The position numbers and the translations under genes are program-made. Source: an uncultured Roseobacter sp. (GTDB lineage: Bacteria; Pseudomonadota; Alphaproteobacteria; Rhodobacterales; Rhodobacteraceae). Taken from it: DNA of 40,926 bases. Under the pieces are notes generated by a model. The model was not told where the DNA came from. It was given only the letters and a program-made list of their open reading frames with translations, and made no database searches. The DNA is taken from NCBI RefSeq assembly GCF_947495275.1, contig NZ_CANLYL010000021.1:1-40926 (forward strand). Reading direction: 5' to 3'. Below are positions 31,648 to 39,646 of this stretch, in pieces. Position 1 is the stretch's first letter. Each line of letters opens with the position of its first letter.

Positions 31648-32453
31648 GTTGCGCTTTCCATCTGAGGGGACGTGGACAGGGTCTCTGCCCAACGGGTCTC
31701 CAGGTCTTCGGGTGTGGCTCCACCCCAGTTCAGTGTGATCTGACGGCTGGCCGCGATCAGGTTTTCTTGAATGACACGCTCCAGGCGTGCGGTGATCCGG
31801 GTGGCGACGCTGGCCACCGAAACCGCGCCGGCAAGAAGCCCGCTCTGGTCAAAGATCGGTGCAGACAGGCTATAGACCTCCTCTTCGAGGCTGCGGTCGG
31901 CCACGCCGAAACCTGTGTCTCTCGCACGTCGCGTCGCGGTGATCAGGCTCTCTGCTGTCGTCAACGTGTGATCGGTAAACTGCTCAAGGTTGCGCAGGGC
32001 CGTTTCCATGAGGTCCTCAGGGCCAAAAGCCAAAGCGCAAATACCCGATGCCGTCGCATGTAACGGCAGGATCTGAAGGTCAATAACAACTCTTGTGCTG
32101 TGTTGGTGTGATTCGACTGAATGCAGACGATGAAGGTTTGAACCGGACAAGACCGAGACGTGGGCGGTTTCTCCGGTGGCTTCCGCCAGAGCGCGCAAAG
32201 GGATTTCGACCGAGGTTTTGCGAGGGACAGTTCTCTCTCTCAACTGCGCCAGTTGCAGCACTGCTGGCCCGAGGCGATAACGTCTTGTTTCCGGATTTTG
32301 CTCAACAAATCCAGTGTCTTCAAGGGCTTGTAAGTGTCGGTAAGTTGTCGCCTTGTCGCGCCCCGTAAGTCTGCGGAACTGCGACAGGCCAATTTCCGGC
32401 CTTGCTGCCGAAAAGAAAGTCAAGAGTTCGAGCGTCTTCACCGCGGAGGTCAT
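31644..32453 (-). CDS. IclR-family transcriptional regulator
   Basis: The start used is the ATG at 32453 (MTSAVKTLELLTFF), preceded by GAAAGGAC; the frame extends 44 codons further to 32585 without matching the family. The 269 residues have an IclR winged HTH (IGLSQFRRLTGRDKATTYRH) and effector domain (SVESHQHSTRVVIDLQILPL, LHATASGICALAFG). The aminotransferase start overlaps its stop as ATGA, so regulator and enzyme form one operon. The divergent TTT operon begins 315 bp away, and a perfect palindrome lies between them. It probably controls both transcription units. Confidence 0.92.
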   Translation of the reverse strand: MTSAVKTLELLTFFSAARPEIGLSQFRRLTGRDKATTYRHLQALEDTGFVEQNPETRRYRLGPAVLQLAQLRERTVPRKTSVEIPLRALAEATGETAHVSVLSGSNLHRLHSVESHQHSTRVVIDLQILPLHATASGICALAFGPEDLMETALRNLEQFTDHTLTTAESLITATRRARDTGFGVADRSLEEEVYSLSAPIFDQSGLLAGAVSVASVATRITARLERVIQENLIAASRQITLNWGGATPEDLETRWAETLSTSPQMESAT

Positions 32454-32529
32454 TTTTGTCCTTTCGAAACTGTCTTCACAAATAGCGGCATTGATGGTAA
32501 TTAACAAGACAATCTTTAATATGAAATGA

Positions 32530-32548
32530 CGGTTCATTATATGAACCG
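32530..32548. promoter_or_regulatory. Perfect palindrome, likely IclR operator
   Basis: CGGTTCAT-TAT-ATGAACCG has exact 8-bp arms around a 3-bp centre. It lies 77 bp before the IclR start and about 220 bp before TctC, between divergent operons. A short perfect dyad of this kind suits an IclR dimer. Confidence 0.55.
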
Positions 32549-32680
32549 GTGAAACAGGAGAAACTTGTCCGCGTGCTCGAAGCACTGAATCGCAATCGTT
32601 TTGCGTTGATTGGGAGGTCGAGCATCAGCGGTGTGCGTCAGGCACCAGGCGAAAGCCGAAGGGTCTTCAAGGAGCAAAAC

Positions 32681-32709
32681 TTGACAGAGTAACTTAACAA
32701 CGCAACAAT
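32681..32709 (+). promoter_or_regulatory. Candidate sigma-70 promoter of the TTT operon
   Basis: TTGACA (32681-32686), a 17-bp spacer and AACAAT (32704-32709) are close to the consensus. The ATG of TctC at 32769 follows with GGGAGGAAATC as its ribosome site. It would drive the operon through to 40869. Confidence 0.55.
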
Positions 32710-32768
32710 AAAGATGTTAAATAAAAAATCCAATTGCACGCAGGCCGTTGGATAAATGGGAGGAAATC

Positions 32769-33701
32769 ATGTTCAAACCTGCACTTACTTGCGCTGCCTT
32801 TGCGCTCATGGCGTCAACGGCAATCGCAGAGTATCCTGAGAAACCGGTATCTTTTGTGGTGCCGTGGCCTCCGGGCGACCTCGAAGACGTCCTGACAAGA
32901 ATTATCGCCGACGAGTTCCAGGCCATGTATGGCGTTCCGGCGGCAGTTGTGAACAAACCCGGCGGCGGTGGCGGGCCGTTTCCGGGTGCCGTGGAAGTCG
33001 CCACCGCGCCTGCCGATGGCTACACGATCGGATCCTTCGTGACTGATGTGCCGATTGGCGGCCCGGAAATCGGGATACCTGAGCTATCGCCAAATCCATT
33101 CGAACCCATCGGGATATTTATGACCTATCCCTTTGTGATCGCGGCTGGGGCTGATGCGCCATACGCCAACTGGGACGAATTGGTAGCTTATGGAAAAGAA
33201 AATGACGTGGCGCTCGGCCATTTCGGTTCATTCCTGCCACCCACCCAGATCACTTTCGCGGCGGCCATTAAAACCGGATTTGATTTTGCCAGCGAAGCCG
33301 CGTTTGACGAACTGAACTGCAACACGCTGGCGTCGGGCGATGTCGATGTCATCAACACAACGCTGCAACAGATTTTCCCCTGCAAGGATGATGTGAAAAT
33401 TCTGGCCAGCATTGGCAATGAACGGATCACCATCACGTCCGACACGCCAACCGTCAGCGAAATTGTCCCGGAATTGACGCTCGCATTGTGGAACGGCCTG
33501 TTTGTGCACAAGGACGTGCCGCAGGATGCCCGCGACAAGATTGCAGCAGCTGCGGAAAAGGCGCTTCAGTCGGAAAAGGCGCAAGGCCTGATCGCTGAGA
33601 CCGGGGTGTTGATCTATTGGCAAGACGCTGAAGCTTCTAAGGCGCAGATCGCTGCGGACGCCGCTGTCATCGGAGCGGTCGCCGAGTTGATCGGCGAGTA
33701 A
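32769..33701 (+). CDS. tctC: TTT transporter substrate-binding protein (TctC family)
   Basis: The 310 residues start at ATG 32769 after GGGAGGAAATC. A signal peptide ends near TAIAEYP. The mature protein is TctC/Bug-type: YPEKPVSFVVPWPPGD, then VVNKPGGGGGPFPGAVEVA and APADGYTIGSFVTD, the typical ligand-binding loops. A pair of cysteines (LNCNTL and IFPCKDD) may form a disulfide. It captures the substrate in the periplasm for the TctB-TctA membrane complex. As the first gene of the operon it indicates that the pathway below imports its substrate by this route; Bug proteins bind many carboxylates and amino acids, so the ligand is open. Confidence 0.93.
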   Translation: MFKPALTCAAFALMASTAIAEYPEKPVSFVVPWPPGDLEDVLTRIIADEFQAMYGVPAAVVNKPGGGGGPFPGAVEVATAPADGYTIGSFVTDVPIGGPEIGIPELSPNPFEPIGIFMTYPFVIAAGADAPYANWDELVAYGKENDVALGHFGSFLPPTQITFAAAIKTGFDFASEAAFDELNCNTLASGDVDVINTTLQQIFPCKDDVKILASIGNERITITSDTPTVSEIVPELTLALWNGLFVHKDVPQDARDKIAAAAEKALQSEKAQGLIAETGVLIYWQDAEASKAQIAADAAVIGAVAELIGE

Positions 33702-33763
33702 TCTGCAATCCGCCCGCACGTCCAAAAATGCGACGTGCGGGTCCGGCAGATCGGGAGGGGCTG

Positions 33764-34300
33764 ATGCTCGCACGCACACTTCAGGACCTTTTCAAAAGGT
33801 ACAGACGCCCCGGCGATATTGTTTTCGCGTTTGTTTTCCTGACTTTCGCCGTTTTTCTGTTTAGCCAGATTGGCGAACAGACCAAAATCACAAAGCGGAC
33901 GAAGTGGTTTGCTCAACCGGGTCTCTGGCCGACAATCTCGATCAGCGGAATGGTGTTCTTTGGGGCGCTGCATTATCTGAGTTCCGTTTTATCACCCAGA
34001 ATTCCGGGTCGAGGGCGCGAGGTGGCATTCTGGCTGCGCTCGCTGGAGTTTGTGGCCTATTTTCTGATCTATGTGGTTACGGTGCCCATGCTGGGGTACC
34101 TCCCATCAACAGTCCTTTTTGCCGTTTTTCTGACACTGCGTTGCGGCTTTCACAGCACAGCCAACATAGGTCTGGCGATACTCTTTGCGTTCTGCGTCTC
34201 GGTTTTGTTCCGCGGGCTCTTGCAGGTCAAAATCCCGGCGGGTCGGCTTTACGACTACCTGCCTGACAGCATTCGCGTTTTTGCGCTGACTTACCTGTGA
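33764..34300 (+). CDS. tctB: TTT transporter small permease (TctB)
   Basis: The start used is the ATG at 33764, preceded by GGGAGGGG; a frame from 33728 exists. The 178 residues include four hydrophobic helices (GDIVFAFVFLTFAVFLF, then WLRSLEFVAYFLIYVVTVPM, and NIGLAILFAFCVSVLFRGLL), the TctB pattern. It partners TctA, whose gene begins 8 bp after its stop. The short gap suggests translational coupling. Confidence 0.9.
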   Translation: MLARTLQDLFKRYRRPGDIVFAFVFLTFAVFLFSQIGEQTKITKRTKWFAQPGLWPTISISGMVFFGALHYLSSVLSPRIPGRGREVAFWLRSLEFVAYFLIYVVTVPMLGYLPSTVLFAVFLTLRCGFHSTANIGLAILFAFCVSVLFRGLLQVKIPAGRLYDYLPDSIRVFALTYL

Positions 34301-34307
34301 GGTGTCT

Positions 34308-35828
34308 GTGGAAACCCTAGCCTCAGCCTTTTCAATCCTGGCCCAATGGAATGTGCTGATTGCTTTGCTGATCGGTTCCATCGGGGGCGTTATCATTGGC
34401 GCGCTTCCAGGCGTCGGCGCCCCGGTTGCCATCGCGATTTTGCTGCCTGCCACCTTTTCGTTTGAACCCATCGTTGGCTTGACATTGTTGCTCGGCATCT
34501 ACGGATCGTCCATGTATGGCGGCGCAATCCCGGCCATTTTGATCAACACGCCGGGCACTGCAGTCAATGCGCTGACCACCTATGACGGGTATCCGATGAC
34601 CAAACGCGGTGAAGGACACCGTGCTTTGTCGCTGGCGTACTCGGCGTCATTTTTCGGCGGGATTTTTTCGGTACTTTGCCTGATCATCCTGTCACCCGTT
34701 CTGGCACTGATCGCACCACATTTTGGCAGTCGCGAGATTTTCCTCGCTGCATTTCTGGGGATACTTCTGGTGGTGCTGGCCCATCGCGGTCAAACCTTCG
34801 CTGCGGCAATGCTGGCCTGTTTCGGTATTTTTCTCAGTACCGTTGGTCTGGAGCCGGTGAAATACACCAAAAGATTTACTTTCGATCAGACCTTTCTGAC
34901 GTCAGGCGTTGATCTGATCGTGGTGGTTCTGGGGTTGTTTGCGATCTCTCAGGCGTTGTTGCTGCTGGTGGACAAGGATCACACACCGGGCGAGGCGCAT
35001 GTGGAGGGAAGCATCTTTACGGGCCTCAAGGAACTTATCGGGATCAAACGGATCGCCACTGTTTCTTCCAGCATTGGCGTGATGATGGGTATGATCCCGG
35101 GTGTCGGTGAGTTCACATCGCAATTTCTGTCCTACACATATGCCCGGAAAACCTCCCAAAACCCCGAAAAGTTCGGCGATGGATCGCCCGAAGGTCTTGT
35201 CGCCTCCGAAGCTGCGAACAACGCCGTGCCAGGCGCGGCAATGATCCCGCTCTTGGCACTGGGTATTCCAGGTGAAGCCCTGACTGCGATGATGCTGTCG
35301 GTGTTCTATGTCCACAATGTGATCCCAGGGCCTCAGTTGTTCCAAACCCAGCTCGATTTCGTCATGGCGCTCTACATCGCCCTGATCTTGCTGAATGTCT
35401 TTGTGCTGATCTTCCTGCTGTTTTCCACCAACCTGCTGCTGAAGATCATTCAGATACCCACCCGGTTTTTGGGCATGATGATCCTGACCCTGTCTTTCGT
35501 TGGTGTTTACTCGTTACGCAATTCAGTGACCGATTGTGCGCTGGCGGGGGGCTTCGGCGTCTTCGGGTTGATCCTGAAACGGCTCAACCTGCCGATTGTC
35601 CCGATCATATTGGGGATGGTTCTGGGGTCGATCATGGAGGTGAAGCTGCGCAGCGCCATGGCACGGGTCAAAACCCCGCTGGATTTCGTTGATCGCCCGA
35701 TCGCGGCGCTGCTGTTCATTGCCATCCTCGGGATCATCGCGCTGCATATCCGAACCTTGATTGCAGAGCACCGCAACCGGATCACCCCGCAACCGGTGGG
35801 CGGTGACGAGCCCACCCAACAAGGATGA
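34308..35828 (+). CDS. tctA: TTT transporter large permease (TctA)
   Basis: This very hydrophobic protein of 506 residues starts at GTG 34308 behind GTGAGGT, or at GTG 34302 two codons earlier. TctA motifs include GGVIIGALPGVGAPVAIAIL, YGGAIPAILINTPGTAVNAL and GMIPGVGEFTSQFLSY. The tandem repeat of the GALPGVG and GMIPGVG loops is the family hallmark. It forms the ion-coupled channel with TctB and receives ligand from TctC. It is 9 bp before the aldehyde dehydrogenase. Confidence 0.95.
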   Translation: METLASAFSILAQWNVLIALLIGSIGGVIIGALPGVGAPVAIAILLPATFSFEPIVGLTLLLGIYGSSMYGGAIPAILINTPGTAVNALTTYDGYPMTKRGEGHRALSLAYSASFFGGIFSVLCLIILSPVLALIAPHFGSREIFLAAFLGILLVVLAHRGQTFAAAMLACFGIFLSTVGLEPVKYTKRFTFDQTFLTSGVDLIVVVLGLFAISQALLLLVDKDHTPGEAHVEGSIFTGLKELIGIKRIATVSSSIGVMMGMIPGVGEFTSQFLSYTYARKTSQNPEKFGDGSPEGLVASEAANNAVPGAAMIPLLALGIPGEALTAMMLSVFYVHNVIPGPQLFQTQLDFVMALYIALILLNVFVLIFLLFSTNLLLKIIQIPTRFLGMMILTLSFVGVYSLRNSVTDCALAGGFGVFGLILKRLNLPIVPIILGMVLGSIMEVKLRSAMARVKTPLDFVDRPIAALLFIAILGIIALHIRTLIAEHRNRITPQPVGGDEPTQQG

Positions 35829-35837
35829 AACCACGCC

Positions 35838-37322
35838 ATGGATCAGGCCACCATAGACAGGTTGCGCGTCGAGGATATTCCAATCCAGGGACACTTTATC
35901 AATGGCTCCAGTCAAGCGGCCGCTGACGGCGGACTTCTTGATGTCGTGTCGCCGATTGATGGCACCCTGCTGACCCGGATCGCCGATGGCACCGCGGAGG
36001 ACATCGACCGCGCTGTGGCCAATGCGCGCGTTGCTTTCGAGGATGGTCGCTGGTCACGCATGGCACCCTCCGGACGCAAGAAAATCCTGCTGAAGCTGGC
36101 CGATCTGATCGAAGAGCGTGCGTTGGAAATTGCCGTGCTTGGCGTGCGCGACAATGGCACCGAGATTGGTATGGCCCTAAAGGCCGAAGCGATGTCAGCG
36201 GCAGGTACTTTTCGGTACTACGGTGAGACCATTGACAAGATTTATGGCGACATCGCGCCCACAGCAGCGGATGTTCTGGGGTTGGTACATCATGCACCTG
36301 TGGGGGTTGTCGGCGCCATCGTGCCCTGGAATTTCCCGCTGATGATTGGCGCATGGAAAATTGCGCCGGCCCTTGCTGCGGGAAACTCACTGGTCCTGAA
36401 ACCGGCTGAAAGCGCCTCCCTGAGTTTGCTGAAGATTGCAGCGCTCGCATCCGAGGCGGGGCTGCCGGATGGCGTCTTAAATGTGGTGACCGGAAAAGGC
36501 AGTGTGGTCGGAGAGGCGCTGGGGCTGTCAATGGACGTCGATGTTCTGGCCTTTACCGGGTCTGGGAGCACGGGGCGTCGGCTGCTGGAATATGCCGCGC
36601 GCTCCAATCTCAAGCGCTGCTATCTGGAACTGGGGGGGAAATCTCCCAACATCGTGTTTGCGGATGCGTCGGACCTGGGGCAGGCGGCCAAAGTGTCTGC
36701 TTCAGCAATATTCCGAAACTCGGGTCAAGTCTGTGTCGCAGGATCGCGGCTTTTGGTACAGGAGGATATCCACGACGATTTCGTCGCTGAGGTTTGCCGT
36801 CATGCGCGCGAAATCCGTGTGGGCGACCCCTTATGCCTCGATACGCAGGTTGGCGCGGTTCATAGCTTGACCGAATTGGATGCGAATCTCAAATTCGTCC
36901 GGACTGCCGAGACAGAAGGAGCCGAGTGTCGCATCGGGGGCCAGCGGATTCTGACCGAAACCGGCGGCTACTACATGGCACCCACAGTCATGACGGGCGT
37001 GAAATCCGCGGATAACCTGTTTCAGAAGGAAGTCTTCGGGCCGGTTCTTGCAGTGACCCCCTTCAAGGATGAAGCTGACGCGGTGGCCTTGGCGAATGCG
37101 ACAGTTTACGGGTTGTCGGCCGGGGTCTGGACGTCAAACCTGGGTAAGGCTCACCGCATGATTGCGGCCATCAGATCAGGTGTCGTCCATGTGAACACCT
37201 ATGGTGGCGCCGATCTGACGGTGCCGCTTGGCGGGGTCAAGCAGTCGGGTAACGGTCATGACAAGTCGCTGCACGCATTGGAAAAATACATCGATCTGAA
37301 AACCGCGTGGATTCAGCTGTGA
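35838..37322 (+). CDS. Aldehyde dehydrogenase in the kinase/phospho-lyase operon
   Basis: The 494 residues form a full aldehyde dehydrogenase. Motifs: PWNFPLMIGAWKIAPALAAG, FTGSGSTGR, the base Glu264 in LELGGKSP and the nucleophile Cys299 in SGQVCVAGSR. AAGGATGAAACC precedes the ATG. It lies in the same operon between the transporter and the phospho-lyase/kinase pair, so the simplest role is to oxidise the aldehyde that the phospho-lyase releases. It is not closely similar in its N-terminus to the dehydrogenase at 17105, so the two are probably different branches. Confidence 0.93.
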   Translation: MDQATIDRLRVEDIPIQGHFINGSSQAAADGGLLDVVSPIDGTLLTRIADGTAEDIDRAVANARVAFEDGRWSRMAPSGRKKILLKLADLIEERALEIAVLGVRDNGTEIGMALKAEAMSAAGTFRYYGETIDKIYGDIAPTAADVLGLVHHAPVGVVGAIVPWNFPLMIGAWKIAPALAAGNSLVLKPAESASLSLLKIAALASEAGLPDGVLNVVTGKGSVVGEALGLSMDVDVLAFTGSGSTGRRLLEYAARSNLKRCYLELGGKSPNIVFADASDLGQAAKVSASAIFRNSGQVCVAGSRLLVQEDIHDDFVAEVCRHAREIRVGDPLCLDTQVGAVHSLTELDANLKFVRTAETEGAECRIGGQRILTETGGYYMAPTVMTGVKSADNLFQKEVFGPVLAVTPFKDEADAVALANATVYGLSAGVWTSNLGKAHRMIAAIRSGVVHVNTYGGADLTVPLGGVKQSGNGHDKSLHALEKYIDLKTAWIQL

Positions 37323-37364
37323 GAGAATTTATCGCGCCGCCCGATTGTTCTGTCGGATTCCAGC

Positions 37365-38666
37365 ATGGGGGACCGGTCGTTGCATAGAAATGTTGAGTTG
37401 GTGGAAAGGCGCGCACGGTTGATGGGCCCAAACGTATCGACCTTCTATGAAGACCCGGTGCACATCGTGCGCGGCGAAGCCGTGTGGCTTTGGGACGCGG
37501 ACGGGCGCAAGTATCTGGATTGCTACAATAATGTGCCCCATGTGGGGCATTGCAACCCGCGCGTCGTGGAGGCGATACGGCGTCAGGCTGGCACCTTGAA
37601 CACCCATACGCGATACCTTCACGATGGCATTCTGGATTATATCGAACGTCTGACGGGCACAATGGCGGAGAGCCTGTCGTCGGCGATCTTGACCTGTACG
37701 GGGTCGGAGGCGAATGACATTGCCTTGCGCATGGCCGAGGCGGTTACGGGTCGCAGAGGGATCATCGCGACCGATGCCACCTATCACGGCAACACGGCAC
37801 TGGTCAGCCAGCTGAGCCGCAGCAATCCGCCTGAAGTCGGGTTCGGTCTGGATCAGTTCTTCCGATTTGTCGAAGCGCCTGACAGCTATCGCCTCGCGGA
37901 CCCGGACGGCAAGCGGTTCGCCGAGCAAGTGGCGGCAAAGATCGCCGAACTTGAACAAACACCCCATGGCTTTGCGGCCCTCGTGGTGTGCCCCTTCTTC
38001 CTCAATGAGGGCTTTCCGACACAAAAGCCGGGCTGGCTCAAACCGGCAGCGCAGGTGGTGGCCAAAGCGGGCGGGCTGTTGATTTGCGACGAGGTTCAGT
38101 CCGGGTTTGGTCGCACGGGCACGCATTTCTGGGCGCATCAGAAGCAGGGTGTGACACCGGATGTCGTGGTGCTGGGCAAGCCGATGGCCAACGGCCATCC
38201 GGTCGGCGCTGTTGTGATCGGTGACGATACAATGGCCGCATTTCGTTCGCAGTTTCGCTACTTCAATACATTCGGCGGCAATCCGGTAAGTTGCGCCGCT
38301 GCAATGGCTGTACTCGACGAGTTGCAGGACCGTGATCTGATCGCCCATGCCAAATCAGTCGGAGATTACGCATTGGAACGGCTAAATGCGCTGCAAGAGA
38401 AATACGAGGTCATCGGAGATGTTCGCGGATCCGGCCTCGTTTTTGGCGCTGAGCTGGTCACCAACAAAACCACAAAGGACCCGGCCGGAGCCTTCACGGA
38501 TCGCGTGGTCAATGCGATGCGCCACAGAGGGATTCTTCATTCCAAACTCGGACGACATAAAAATACCCTCAAAATCCGACCGCCTATGCCCTTTGCAATG
38601 GAGGATGCGGATTTGCTTTTCGACACACTCGACGCGGTTCTCGCAGAAATCCCTTTGAATTCATGA
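37365..38666 (+). CDS. AGXT2L/PHYKPL-type PLP phospho-lyase (class-III aminotransferase fold)
   Basis: This 433-residue class-III PLP protein has Asp242 ([12 protein letters not shown]) and the PLP lysine Lys272 in [11 protein letters not shown]. The segments [30 protein letters not shown] and [15 protein letters not shown] match the vertebrate ethanolamine-phosphate and 5-phosphohydroxylysine phospho-lyases (AGXT2L1/2) more than ordinary aminotransferases. Those enzymes eliminate phosphate and ammonia from an O-phospho amine to give an aldehyde. Its stop overlaps the kinase start as ATGA. The start is unsure: ATG 37365 has no clear site, while TTG 37380 follows GGGGGA. Whether it transaminates or eliminates must be tested. 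Confidence 0.87.
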   Translation: MGDRSLHRNVELVERRARLMGPNVSTFYEDPVHIVRGEAVWLWDADGRKYLDCYNNVPHVGHCNPRVVEAIRRQAGTLNTHTRYLHDGILDYIERLTGTMAESLSSAILTCTGSEANDIALRMAEAVTGRRGIIATDATYHGNTALVSQLSRSNPPEVGFGLDQFFRFVEAPDSYRLADPDGKRFAEQVAAKIAELEQTPHGFAALVVCPFFLNEGFPTQKPGWLKPAAQVVAKAGGLLICDEVQSGFGRTGTHFWAHQKQGVTPDVVVLGKPMANGHPVGAVVIGDDTMAAFRSQFRYFNTFGGNPVSCAAAMAVLDELQDRDLIAHAKSVGDYALERLNALQEKYEVIGDVRGSGLVFGAELVTNKTTKDPAGAFTDRVVNAMRHRGILHSKLGRHKNTLKIRPPMPFAMEDADLLFDTLDAVLAEIPLNS

Positions 38667-39646
38667 CCGGAATCCCCGAAAAATCCCTGGTGCTATGGGG
38701 AATGGAAGATGCGCACACCGAGTTGGTGGCGACCCGGGAAAACCACGTCTACAAAGTGGATCGCGCGGGTGATCTCTATGCGCTGCGTTTGCATCGGCGC
38801 GGTTTACGGACGGATGCAGAATTGCAATCTGAGTTGCAATGGATGGCAGCGGCTGACGAGGGCGGCTTGCAGGTTCCCAATCCGGTTCCCACGTCGGAGG
38901 GTGCTTTTCTGCATGTTGTTGATGGTATCCAGGTCGACATGTTGACCTGGCTGAAGGGTGAAACACTCAGTGCCATGGCGCGAAAAGGCGGCACCATTGA
39001 TCGCTCAGGGACGTATCGCGCGATAGGACGCGCAATGGCGCAATTGCACGAAATCTCCGATGCCTGGACCCCACCTGAAACCTTCTGCCGCTGGGCATGG
39101 GACGCAGAAGGTCTCTTGGGGGAAGCTCCGATCTGGGGGCGGTTCTGGGACAACCCGACGCTAACGGCCTCTGAGCGTGCCTTGCTGTGGCACCTGCGGG
39201 ATGCGGCCCTTGAAGATTTGAACAAGCCGTCGGCTGGTCTGGATTTCGGATTGATCCACGCGGACCTTGTTGACGAAAACATTGTCTTCAATGGCCAGCA
39301 ACCCCAGCTTATCGACTTCGATGATGGCGGCTTTGGTTATCGACTGTTCGATATCGCGGGAGCCCTGATCAAGAAACACGATTGGCGAGATTTCGATCAG
39401 CTGAAGCAGGCGTTGATCGCAGGATACCTTCAGGTTCGCGATATTGATCTGAGCGCGCTCGACCTTTTCATGGGATTGCGCGCGGCATCCTATGTGGGCT
39501 GGATTGTCACCCGCATGCAAGAGCAAGCGGCGCATGACCGCAACCGCCGTTTCATCGACACGGCTGTGATATTCGCCGACATCTATTTGAGCAATCGGCG
39601 CCGCGTGACCGAGACAGTTTCCATAAGCCAAGGCAATGAGACATGA
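38663..39646 (+). CDS. Aminoglycoside phosphotransferase-fold kinase, hydroxylysine-kinase-like
   Basis: The 327 residues have the APH/ChoK kinase fold. The small lobe includes NHVYKVDRAGDLYALRLHRR with the ATP-binding Lys/Arg region; the catalytic loop is HADLVDENIVF (Asp201, Asn206) and the Mg motif is IDFDDGGFG. It probably phosphorylates a hydroxyl group of an amino alcohol or hydroxy amino acid, as the mammalian hydroxylysine kinase does. It overlaps the phospho-lyase by 4 bp and the Tm-1-like gene by 4 bp (both ATGA), so the three are translated together. Resistance to an aminoglycoside is unlikely from context. Confidence 0.87.
   Translation: MTGIPEKSLVLWGMEDAHTELVATRENHVYKVDRAGDLYALRLHRRGLRTDAELQSELQWMAAADEGGLQVPNPVPTSEGAFLHVVDGIQVDMLTWLKGETLSAMARKGGTIDRSGTYRAIGRAMAQLHEISDAWTPPETFCRWAWDAEGLLGEAPIWGRFWDNPTLTASERALLWHLRDAALEDLNKPSAGLDFGLIHADLVDENIVFNGQQPQLIDFDDGGFGYRLFDIAGALIKKHDWRDFDQLKQALIAGYLQVRDIDLSALDLFMGLRAASYVGWIVTRMQEQAAHDRNRRFIDTAVIFADIYLSNRRRVTETVSISQGNET

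Larger units (their letters stand above)
32454..32768. other. 315-bp divergent regulatory region
   Basis: No gene lies here. It holds a perfect 19-bp palindrome (32530-32548) and a strong sigma-70-like promoter for the rightward operon (32681-32709). It is the natural control point for the IclR-aminotransferase and TTT-kinase operons. Confidence 0.7.

Noticed and set aside
37329-38348. 339-codon minus-strand frame opposite the phospho-lyase gene
   Set aside because: Antisense shadow of a gene with clear PLP-enzyme motifs.
38663-39646. Antibiotic resistance gene (aminoglycoside phosphotransferase)
   Set aside because: The fold is APH-like, but the tight operon with a phospho-lyase, aldehyde dehydrogenase and transporter points to a metabolic kinase.
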